Shown here one piece after another: positions 1 to 6,016 of a stretch of DNA of 6,040 nt. The notes below the pieces were generated by a model. That model saw nothing but the letters and a program-made list of their open reading frames with translations, made no database searches and was not told the DNA's origin. Position 1 is the stretch's first letter; every line of letters begins with the position of its first letter. Made by a program: the position numbers and the translations under genes. Origin of the DNA: Chloroflexota bacterium (GTDB lineage: Bacteria; Chloroflexota; Dehalococcoidia; UBA1151; UBA1328); contig NYZY01000062.1 in assembly GCA_002687335.1 (NCBI GenBank), forward strand, positions 1 through 6,040. The letters are read 5' to 3'.

Positions 1-964
1 AGAGGACCTGTCGGTTTACTACGAAACTGACACTGGAACGGTGAAAGCCTGTGACGACGTCACGTTCACTCTTAAGCAGGGTGAACGGTTCGCACTGGTC
101 GGCGAATCAGGATCGGGCAAGACGACCCTAGCTATGGCTCTAATGCGATTGACCAGGCCACCAGGACACATAGCAAAGGGAAGCGTCATGCTCAATGGGC
201 GTGACATTACAAAACTCACGGAAGACGAGATGCGTAAAACACGCCTTTCTGAGTTAGCACTCGTTCCACAGGGAGCAATGAATTCCCTGAACCCGGTAAT
301 GAGGGTCGAACGACAGATTACCGATGGGATTATCGACCACCTCGAGGGAGATGATCCGACACCTACCAAGGCAGATTTGCAAGAAACGGTACGCGATCTA
401 CTTACCCGCGTTGGCCTAAGACCATCTGTAGGTCGATTATTCCCACATGAACTATCTGGTGGAATGAAGCAACGTGTAGCAATGGCCATTGGTATTTCAT
501 TACGCCCTAAGCTAATAATCGCCGACGAGCCTACCTCGGCTCTTGATGTCGTCGTACAACGTCAGATCATGCAAACGTTGGGCCGATTGCAAGAGGGCTT
601 GGATGCCTCAATTATGCTTGTAGGTCACGATATGGGGTTGGTCGCACAGTTTGCTGACACAATCGGCGTTATGTACGCGGGCAAGCTCGTCGAAATAGGT
701 CCGGTCGAAGAAGTCTTTAGCGACCCTAAACACCCTTACACAAAACTTCTAATTGGTAGCTTGCCATCACTTCAGGAAAAACGAGAATTCCTCGGAATTC
801 CTGGTCTGCCCCCTCAATTGATATTTCTTCCAGAAGGGTGTGCATTTGAAGATCGATGCCCATCTCGTTTCGAGAGATGTCAGGCAGCGATCCCTGATCT
901 GATCAACCTTGGAGGCCGTAGAGAAGTGGCTTGCCATCTGTATGAGGAAGAGGCCAAGTCATGA
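1..964 (+). CDS. Peptide/nickel-class ABC importer ATPase, DppD/OppD-like (5' partial)
   Basis: This is a cytoplasmic ATPase subunit of a Dpp/Opp/Nik-type importer, which powers uptake of di- or oligopeptides or related solutes. The frame is open from base 2, and the residues before the GTG at 41 (LSVYYETDTGTV) match the usual family N-terminus, so the true start lies upstream and GTG 41 is internal. Numbering from that GTG: Walker A GESGSGKTT at 21-29, Q-loop Gln77, signature LSGGMKQR at 138-145, Walker B with LIIADEP at 158-164, and switch His196. All are intact. The C-terminal oligo_HPY domain follows (HPYTKLL) with Cys267, Cys273, Cys280 and Cys298. This cysteine pattern is reported to hold a [4Fe-4S] cluster in some OppD/DppD proteins. 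The stop overlaps the next ATPase gene by four bases. The permease and binding-protein genes are presumably upstream, outside the window. The substrate cannot be told from an ATPase alone. Confidence 0.95.
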   Translation, partial: EDLSVYYETDTGTVKACDDVTFTLKQGERFALVGESGSGKTTLAMALMRLTRPPGHIAKGSVMLNGRDITKLTEDEMRKTRLSELALVPQGAMNSLNPVMRVERQITDGIIDHLEGDDPTPTKADLQETVRDLLTRVGLRPSVGRLFPHELSGGMKQRVAMAIGISLRPKLIIADEPTSALDVVVQRQIMQTLGRLQEGLDASIMLVGHDMGLVAQFADTIGVMYAGKLVEIGPVEEVFSDPKHPYTKLLIGSLPSLQEKREFLGIPGLPPQLIFLPEGCAFEDRCPSRFERCQAAIPDLINLGGRREVACHLYEEEAKS

Positions 965-2016
965 GTGCATTCCTGGAGTTAGACCATGTAACCAAAACCT
1001 TCGGAAGCGAAGGTATGTTCGGCAGTGGCTCCGTAACAGTCGCTGTTGACGACGTTTCACTGTCAATTGATGAAGATGAATCTTCCATCACCACTGTAGC
1101 CGGCGAAAGTGGGAGCGGTAAAACCACTCTGGCTCGACTTCTTCTGGGTAGTCACGTACCCAACGCAGGCAAAATGCTCTATCGGGGCAAAGATTTCACA
1201 CGGCTTACTCGCCGCGAACGCCGAAATTTCCGACGTGAAATCCAACCGATATTTCAAGATCCATTTGAGTCTTACAACCCCTTTTACAAAGTCGACCATG
1301 TGTTAGACGAACCAATTAAAAATTTCAGACTTGCTTCTTCCGGACCTGAGAAACAACAGATGATCGAAGATGCCCTTGAAATGGTCGGGCTGGTACCAGA
1401 AGAAACTCTCGGCAGATTTCCCCATCAATTGAGTGGTGGTCAACGCCAGCGTGTAATGGTAGCTCGTGCCCTGCTATTAAAACCCAGAGTAATTCTGGCT
1501 GACGAGCCAGTTTCCATGGTAGACGCATCACTCAGGGCAACCATTCTTGATTCGATTCGAAGACTCAATCGAGATTTGGGTATTTCTGTTATTTACATCA
1601 CACACGATCTGACAACTGCTTACCAGATCAGCGATAACATAATGGTGATGTACAGAGGTACAGTTGTGGAAGCGGGGACCGTTGATGCAGTCATTCCTGA
1701 CCCCCAACACCCGTATACAAAACTCTTGATCGAATCGATCCCACAACCTGACCCTAAAAACAGATGGGGTTCGGAACCGCCGCAACAAAACTGGGACACG
1801 TCTGACTTGCAGATCGCTGGCTGTAGGTTTGCGGATCGATGCCCTGCCGTAATGGATCGGTGCCACGACACAAAACCTGCGCAATACCTGGTAAATGATC
1901 ACCAGCTCACGGCATGCCTCTTACACGAAGAGAATGGTGAGATGACCGACACAGACATCACCACCACTTTCCAGACGGAAAAAGAGACTATTAAGGCCAT
2001 CCCCGCTAACTCATAA
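961..2016 (+). CDS. Peptide/nickel-class ABC importer ATPase, DppF/OppF-like
   Basis: This is the second ATPase of the importer, expected to pair with the upstream DppD-like subunit as a heterodimer under the two permeases. It has 351 residues. Walker A GESGSGKT is at 48-55, Q-loop Gln99, signature LSGGQRQR at 157-164, Walker B VILADEP at 177-183 followed by VSMVD, and switch His215. HPYTKLL opens the oligo_HPY region, and Cys288, Cys294, Cys301 and Cys319 repeat the spacing seen in the partner up to the third Cys. After Cys319 comes a tail of about 32 residues rich in Thr, Asp and Glu, a little longer than usual. The start ATG lies in an ATGA overlap with the previous stop, and a purine-rich AGGAAGAGG at 945-953 provides a ribosome site, so translation is probably coupled. 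The gene is last in its operon. A DppF/OppF-like role is inferred from gene order and sequence style. Confidence 0.95.
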   Translation: MSAFLELDHVTKTFGSEGMFGSGSVTVAVDDVSLSIDEDESSITTVAGESGSGKTTLARLLLGSHVPNAGKMLYRGKDFTRLTRRERRNFRREIQPIFQDPFESYNPFYKVDHVLDEPIKNFRLASSGPEKQQMIEDALEMVGLVPEETLGRFPHQLSGGQRQRVMVARALLLKPRVILADEPVSMVDASLRATILDSIRRLNRDLGISVIYITHDLTTAYQISDNIMVMYRGTVVEAGTVDAVIPDPQHPYTKLLIESIPQPDPKNRWGSEPPQQNWDTSDLQIAGCRFADRCPAVMDRCHDTKPAQYLVNDHQLTACLLHEENGEMTDTDITTTFQTEKETIKAIPANS

Positions 2017-2033
2017 TTTATGATAACCAAAAT

Positions 2034-2083
2034 CACAAACTCCGAAGGTCGCGATATAAATCGCGGCGATTTCGGAGTTTGTG
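2034..2083. terminator. Nested hairpin, probable bidirectional terminator
   Basis: A perfect 13-bp inverted repeat (CACAAACTCCGAA at 2034-2046, TTCGGAGTTTGTG at 2071-2083) encloses a second 6-bp stem (CGCGAT at 2050-2055, ATCGCG at 2060-2065) with an ATAA loop. It lies 17 bases after the stop of the plus-strand ATPase gene and about 68 bases beyond the stop of the minus-strand lactonase gene, the expected place for a shared terminator. The trailing T-run is short on both strands: TTT at 2084-2086 on plus, and TTTT (opposite AAAA at 2029-2032) on minus. Termination is therefore likely but not certain. Confidence 0.7.
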
Positions 2084-2151
2084 TTTAAACCTCATAACCA
2101 GTCTTGAGCCGACAAGATTAAGGCTGTCGGACCAAATGGAAATCAACACTG

Positions 2152-3054
2152 TCAGGATGATGGCACAGCGAAATCCGTTACAAACTCAGGTTTTCCCTGA
2201 ATGTCCAGTTCAACCCGATAAAGGTCACCACCGCGATAAGTGCTCATATCGAACCCTTCGGGCTCCCAACCCGTCTTCTCAGGATCGCCGGTCCCAAAAC
2301 TGGCAGTCGTAACATACAGCTCGTTAAGGTCCTTACCGCCAAACATTGCCGACGACGTTTGGGCAGCAGGAATCTCTACACGGCGTTCTTCCTTGCCGTC
2401 GGGATCGAATCGCACCACCATCCCTCCATACCATATCGCTGACCAAACAAATCCTTCCGAGTCAACGGTCATGCCATCTGGAATACCCCAGTTATCAGGA
2501 ATGGTAGTAAACACTTGTCTATTTGTGATGCTACCGGTCGTCGGATTGTGATCCCATTTATAAATCTCGTGTTTGGGTGAGTCAGTAGAGTAAAAGGTCT
2601 TTAAATCTGGTGAAAATCCCATCCCATTACAGAGATCCAGGCCGTCATCAATTATTTCCGCCGAACCGTCAGGCTTAAATCTGAATAAGGTGCATGAGTC
2701 CAAGTGTCCACTTCCACCATAAAGGCTCCCGTCTGGGCCGACACTAATGTCGTTTAACTTAATGGGACGACCATCAACATCTCCGTGATGCAACCAATGG
2801 AAATCATCGTCAGAATTCCATAATTGAACTCCCTCCCATGTCCCGACAGCAAGTCCACCACCCTTGTTGCGAGTAACACCCGCAACGTTATAGCCCTGGT
2901 GAAGTAATTTGTTCTCCCCAGTAACGGGGTCATAATTCCAGAACTTACCTCCCTGAATATCAATCCAGTAAAGTGTCTGAGATTCCACATCCCAAACAGG
3001 TCCCTCGCCAACCAGTGCATTCTCGGCCGCGAGTTTCTCTACGTTTTCTACCAT
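2152..3054 (-). CDS. SMP-30/gluconolactonase/LRE-family protein
   Basis: This is a probable metal-dependent lactonase with a six-bladed beta-propeller fold. Family members hydrolyse sugar lactones such as gluconolactone or, in some cases, other esters. The 300 residues match a full-length member. The family metal ligands are visible: Glu17 in GEGPVW, Asn143 in CNGMGFSPD and Asp193 in IPDGMTVD. Asn101 in KLNDISVGPDG is the usual substrate-contacting Asn. Lys99 sits where animal SMP-30 has an Arg, so substrate preference may differ. No signal peptide is seen, so it should be cytoplasmic. The ATG at 3054 is preceded by AGGAG with a 6-base spacer, which fixes the start. The gene stands alone on the minus strand, convergent with the ABC operon and divergent from the DUF362 gene. 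The family is certain enough; the exact substrate is unknown. Confidence 0.92.
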   Translation of the reverse strand: MVENVEKLAAENALVGEGPVWDVESQTLYWIDIQGGKFWNYDPVTGENKLLHQGYNVAGVTRNKGGGLAVGTWEGVQLWNSDDDFHWLHHGDVDGRPIKLNDISVGPDGSLYGGSGHLDSCTLFRFKPDGSAEIIDDGLDLCNGMGFSPDLKTFYSTDSPKHEIYKWDHNPTTGSITNRQVFTTIPDNWGIPDGMTVDSEGFVWSAIWYGGMVVRFDPDGKEERRVEIPAAQTSSAMFGGKDLNELYVTTASFGTGDPEKTGWEPEGFDMSTYRGGDLYRVELDIQGKPEFVTDFAVPSS

Positions 3055-3060
3055 TGATAG

Positions 3061-3065
3061 CTCCT
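3061..3065 (-). promoter_or_regulatory. Ribosome binding site of the SMP-30-family gene
   Basis: The minus strand reads AGGAG here, six bases before the ATG at 3054. This supports that start over any internal one. Confidence 0.8.
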
Positions 3066-3232
3066 GTTGCTAGTACAAACACGTTCAGAATCGAATCCCT
3101 GTTTCAATCACTTATCCCCTTACAGTAACAAATGTGACCCAAGCAATGGTGATACTTGGTAAATTAGCCTCGCGCAAAACGCTTAATATCGGGTATATTT
3201 TCGCTGCAACACTATTTGTTTTTCAGAAAATT

Positions 3233-3236
3233 AGGA
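3233..3236 (+). promoter_or_regulatory. Ribosome binding site of the DUF362 gene
   Basis: AGGA lies seven bases before the ATG at 3244, and that spacing supports the chosen start. Confidence 0.7.
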
Positions 3237-3243
3237 TCCTGTC

Positions 3244-4731
3244 ATGACATCTGACGTTTACTTCATGGACGCGCGAAGCGACTCGGCCGACACAAGCTTG
3301 ATTGCAAAAACAGTAACTGTTTTCGACGCTGCAGGACTAGACGAACTAGTTGAACCTGGAGATGTAGTCGCAATAAAGCTGCATTGCGGAGAATGGAATT
3401 CCAGTGCCTACCTCCGACCGGTTTATGCCCGAGCGATTGCTGATCGAGTCAAAGAACTTGGCGGACGACCGTTCGTATGTGACACAACTACTCTGACTTA
3501 TAGTCCATTTTCAACTCGCGCAACAGAGCTTGATCTCTTGCAAACTGCAGAGAGAAACGGCTTTTCATCTGCCGTCCTCGGCTGTCCATTCATCGCCGCT
3601 GATGGTTACGTAGGTACCAGCGATTACCGAGTTGATATCCCAGAAGGCTACCTACTCAAAGAGGCGTACGTAGCACAGGCAATCGCTGCAGCAGACGTTC
3701 TCATCGCTCTGACACACTTTAAGGGTCACGGCATGGGTGTTATCGGTGGGGCGTTAAAGAATCTTGGAATCGGAGCACAATCGAAACGGGGTAAGTTCAA
3801 CGTCCACATGGGCGGTCATCCAAAGTATGGGGTAGGAGCCGTAGTAGAGTTCGACGAAAAATTCGTTGTTGACAAAGAAAAAGATATCGAGTGGGAATTG
3901 ATCGAGGAAGCCTGTCCGATTGGACTCTTCGAGATACAAGAGGACAACACAATAGCCTGGGATCGAGACAAATGTATGACTTGTCTCGGCTGTCTGGGTG
4001 TAATGAATCCTCGCGGCATTTTCCAGCCAAACCAGATGCTATTTGATGCTACCGATATTGCTATCGGAGATGCAGCACTAGGAGTAGTGAAAACGGTCCC
4101 GAAAGTAGGGTTCGTCACGCTCGCAATCGATGTGTCTCCCAAATGTGACTGTGCAGGCTTCTCAGATATGCCAATCGTTCCGAACCTCGGAGTTTTCGCA
4201 AGTAAAGATCCCGTCGCAATCGACCAAGCCTGTGTAGACGCAGTTACCGATTCCCCGGGGATCCCAGGTTCCCTCAGTGACGAGATGGGTGTAGGAGACG
4301 CCGGTGAGCGAAAATTCGATCTGGCTGGAGCGGCCATAGAAGGCCTCTCCGAGCAGACAACAATAAACACTGCAGTGGTCAACGGTCTAGGCAGCAGAAA
4401 CTACGAATTGCATCACGTAGAACCCGTAGGCAGAGAAAAATTCAGGTTTCCTTACGATGAACGGCCAACCCGTCAGCGATTTGCACGAATGTTTGAAAAA
4501 TTCCAACCTTTCCCATTCGACCGCCACGACGGTCATGGCTTCGATAGACTGCCTGAGGTAGATATCGAGGCAGTCAAACCACACGATGGGCCGACCGTAG
4601 GGACTCATTCACACGCTCCTTACCACGGCGATGGAACTAGTCACGGGCCGAACGGTCACAGCGCCCCAGAGAATCAATGGCATCCTGGAGAAGAGGGTAC
4701 GCGTTCGCATTCGACGACGCACGAGCACTGA
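3244..4731 (+). CDS. DUF362 (COG2768-type) iron-sulfur protein with His-rich tail
   Basis: A 495-residue cytoplasmic protein of the DUF362/COG2768 'Fe-S center' family, whose biochemical role is not established. Family hallmarks in order: KLHCGEWNSSAYLRP near 45-59, HFKGH at 158-162, GGALKNLGIG at 168-177, a ferredoxin-like insert at about 215-260, CDC at 301-303, and SKDPVAIDQA at 320-329. The insert usually has two CxxCxxCxxxCP motifs. Here the first keeps only Cys224 (EACP), and the second keeps Cys244, Cys247 and Cys250, with Met254 in the fourth position. These four are exactly the ligands of one [4Fe-4S] cluster in a two-cluster ferredoxin fold, so one cluster is probably kept and the other lost. 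The last 68 residues (428-495) contain 12 His in a Gly/Ser/Pro-rich, probably disordered tail, suggesting metal binding (Ni, Zn, Co or Cu). The start is supported by AGGA seven bases upstream. It is the first gene of a probable operon, 41 bases before the next. Function is inferred only as metal or redox related. Confidence 0.9.
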   Translation: MTSDVYFMDARSDSADTSLIAKTVTVFDAAGLDELVEPGDVVAIKLHCGEWNSSAYLRPVYARAIADRVKELGGRPFVCDTTTLTYSPFSTRATELDLLQTAERNGFSSAVLGCPFIAADGYVGTSDYRVDIPEGYLLKEAYVAQAIAAADVLIALTHFKGHGMGVIGGALKNLGIGAQSKRGKFNVHMGGHPKYGVGAVVEFDEKFVVDKEKDIEWELIEEACPIGLFEIQEDNTIAWDRDKCMTCLGCLGVMNPRGIFQPNQMLFDATDIAIGDAALGVVKTVPKVGFVTLAIDVSPKCDCAGFSDMPIVPNLGVFASKDPVAIDQACVDAVTDSPGIPGSLSDEMGVGDAGERKFDLAGAAIEGLSEQTTINTAVVNGLGSRNYELHHVEPVGREKFRFPYDERPTRQRFARMFEKFQPFPFDRHDGHGFDRLPEVDIEAVKPHDGPTVGTHSHAPYHGDGTSHGPNGHSAPENQWHPGEEGTRSHSTTHEH

Positions 4732-4762
4732 GAATTAACGTTTAGGACAACACGACCGCATT

Positions 4763-4768
4763 AGGAGA
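4763..4768 (+). promoter_or_regulatory. Ribosome binding site of the small gene
   Basis: AGGAGA is a strong Shine-Dalgarno. Measured from the core AGGAG (4763-4767), it is 5 bases from a TTG at 4773 and 11 bases from an ATG at 4779, so spacing favours TTG and codon identity favours ATG. The start of the small gene is therefore open by two codons. Confidence 0.7.
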
Positions 4769-4778
4769 TTTTTTGAAA

Positions 4779-5039
4779 ATGGCGAGAGCGCAGGATATGC
4801 TCGACGAAGCAATAACACTCATTACAGATGCAGGACAAAACGAGCTTGCAGATCGGCTCTCCGTTCAGCGTGAAAAGTTCTTTTTTACGTCGCTTGCGGG
4901 TGTTCCACTTGCTAACAAAGTAAAGAAGGCGGGCACCGCTTTAAATGCTGATGGATCACAAGCAAATCTTTCAATGGTCGAAGCACTAGTAACCGAGATC
5001 GAAGATAAAGCTGATGCTCCTGGAACAGTCCTGACCTAA
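4779..5039 (+). CDS. Small protein of unknown function (86-88 aa)
   Basis: I do not recognise this protein. It has 86 residues from ATG 4779, or 88 from TTG 4773. It is hydrophilic, has no Cys, His or Trp, no signal peptide and no membrane segment. The first 30 residues (MARAQDMLDEAITLI onward) look like an amphipathic helix. A middle part, KFFFTSLAGVPLANKVKKAG, holds most of the aromatic residues, and an acidic helix (VEALVTEIEDKAD) comes near the end. It looks like a compact helical soluble protein, perhaps an accessory or binding subunit. It is probably real: a strong AGGAGA lies upstream, it is only 41-47 bases from the DUF362 gene, and its TAA overlaps the ATG of the next gene (TAATG), which suggests translational coupling with the SDR. 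Operon position links it to both neighbours, but nothing shows what it does. Confidence 0.8.
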   Translation: MARAQDMLDEAITLITDAGQNELADRLSVQREKFFFTSLAGVPLANKVKKAGTALNADGSQANLSMVEALVTEIEDKADAPGTVLT

Positions 5040-5905
5040 TGACATCCGTATTGGTTACAGGCGGTGCCGGCAGCATGGGCCGGTTGGTCTGCGGTCGACT
5101 TGCATCTGAAGGTCACACGATTCGAGCTTTTGACCTAGCAACTGCAAATTTCGAAGGGCTTCCTGATGGTGTTTCTGCCTTACCAGGAGATCTGACATCC
5201 AAAGTCAGTATGCAATCAGCGATCGAAAACGTTGACGCGGTTGTACATCTGGCGGCAATACTACCACCGGTAGCCGACCAGCAAATCGAATTAGCCCAAC
5301 TGGTTAACGTGCAAGGCACAGAAATTCTCGTTAACGCGATGCAATCTAGTAACTCCACTGCAAGACTGGTGTTTAGTTCATCCGTGAGCGTTTATGGTAA
5401 GCCAACTACTGACGATGAAGTGTCCACTTTCATGCGCTATAACCCAGACGATAATTACGCCAAAACTAAAGCTGAATCTGAACAGTTAGTCTTAAACTCC
5501 GGTCTCGACTCGTGTGTACTGAGAATCTCAGGTGTTTCGATTCCTGTATTCCAAGAACCGCCTGACGCATGGCCTTTTCTCCCAGATCAAAAAATTGAAT
5601 TCATACACAGAGACGATGCAGTGGCCGCGATCACATCAGCGGTAACAGCGGAACTAACCTCTACGACCAGAATCATCAACGCCAGTGGTGGTGACACGTG
5701 GCGTATGAAAGGATCTGAGTACGTCGCGGATTACTTCAAAATGATCGAGGTCAATCCTGATGAGGCTATATACCAGTCATCCAAAGGTCACTTCGCCTGG
5801 TATTCAGACGAGGGCGGAAACAAGCTACTCAGCTACCAGAACAATTCTTACCCTGATTATCTTGATCAGTTACAGGGCGACATTAACCGCCTCATGGGCG
5901 AGTAA
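5039..5905 (+). CDS. NAD-dependent epimerase/dehydratase-family SDR
   Basis: This is an extended short-chain dehydrogenase/reductase of 288 residues, a cytoplasmic NAD(P)-dependent enzyme likely to act on a sugar, nucleotide sugar or sugar acid. The Rossmann motif TGGAGSMG is at 7-14. Asp32 at the end of beta-2 favours NAD over NADP. GDLT at 50-53 contacts the adenine ring and HLAA is at 70-73. The catalytic set is Ser115 (in FSSSVSVYG), Tyr140 and Lys144 (YAKTK). IEFIHRDDAVAAI near residues 185-200 is the usual FIHVDDVA-type segment. The length is slightly short for nucleotide-sugar epimerases, so uronate-dehydrogenase-like or other dehydrogenase activity is equally possible. The start ATG shares one base with the preceding TAA, and there is no good Shine-Dalgarno nearby (only GGAA 13 bases upstream), so translation probably depends on coupling. 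It appears to be the last gene of the operon. Confidence 0.92.
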   Translation: MTSVLVTGGAGSMGRLVCGRLASEGHTIRAFDLATANFEGLPDGVSALPGDLTSKVSMQSAIENVDAVVHLAAILPPVADQQIELAQLVNVQGTEILVNAMQSSNSTARLVFSSSVSVYGKPTTDDEVSTFMRYNPDDNYAKTKAESEQLVLNSGLDSCVLRISGVSIPVFQEPPDAWPFLPDQKIEFIHRDDAVAAITSAVTAELTSTTRIINASGGDTWRMKGSEYVADYFKMIEVNPDEAIYQSSKGHFAWYSDEGGNKLLSYQNNSYPDYLDQLQGDINRLMGE

Positions 5906-5972
5906 CCTTCGGAAAAAGCCATCGGGATCAAACCAAATCATCACCTTCCAGTCAAAATTTTCCAACTAGATA

Positions 5973-6016
5973 ACCGGAGCACTAACCGTCAATCTTATTG
6001 ACGATGACTCTCCGGT
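5973..6016. repeat. Nested inverted repeat, possible terminator
   Basis: A 7-bp outer stem (ACCGGAG at 5973-5979, CTCCGGT at 6010-6016) encloses a 7-bp inner stem (CGTCAAT at 5987-5993, ATTGACG at 5997-6003) with a CTT loop. The two stems are separated by an internal loop of 6-7 bases per side. It lies 67 bases beyond the SDR stop. No T-run follows on the plus strand, and on the minus strand the T-rich stretch is about 15 bases away, so simple intrinsic termination is doubtful. The layout resembles the hairpin at 2034-2083, although the sequences differ. Confidence 0.45.

Larger units (their letters stand above)
3055..3243. other. Divergent intergenic region
   Basis: These 189 bases separate the outward-facing SMP-30-family and DUF362 genes, so they should hold promoters for both directions. 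The stretch is AT-rich in its right half, with TAATAT at 3184-3189 and TATATT at 3194-3199 as possible -10 boxes for the DUF362 operon. TTGGTA at 3156-3161 is the best -35-like hexamer but is too far (22 bases) from TAATAT for a standard sigma-70 promoter. No strong operator palindrome or riboswitch is seen. Confidence 0.5.

Noticed and set aside
41..43. GTG as the true start of the first ATPase
   Set aside because: The frame is open upstream to the window edge, and those residues fit the conserved family N-terminus, so the gene begins before the window.
19..489. Minus-strand open frame opposite the first ATPase gene
   Set aside because: It is antisense to Walker A, Q-loop and signature coding sequence. 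Its Ser/Arg-rich composition is typical of a shadow frame.
1501..1530. DEPVSMVD instead of DEPTSALD after Walker B in the second ATPase
   Set aside because: This variant is common in DppF/OppF-like subunits. The catalytic Glu is present, so it is not a defect.
3137..3160. CCAAG...CTTGG inverted repeat in the divergent intergenic region
   Set aside because: Five-base arms 11 bases apart are expected by chance at this length, so there is no basis to call an operator.
3156..3189. Sigma-70 promoter made of TTGGTA and TAATAT
   Set aside because: The 22-base spacer is too long for a standard promoter, and no better -35 box is seen at the right distance.
3816..4382. Long minus-strand open frame (188 codons) inside the DUF362 gene
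   Set aside because: It is a shadow frame opposite a well-supported gene with family motifs, and it shows no recognisable domain.
5876..5965. Minus-strand stretch reading IWFDPDGF in frame after that TAG
   Set aside because: It runs into the 3' end of the SDR gene and stops there. It is too short and has no ribosome site.
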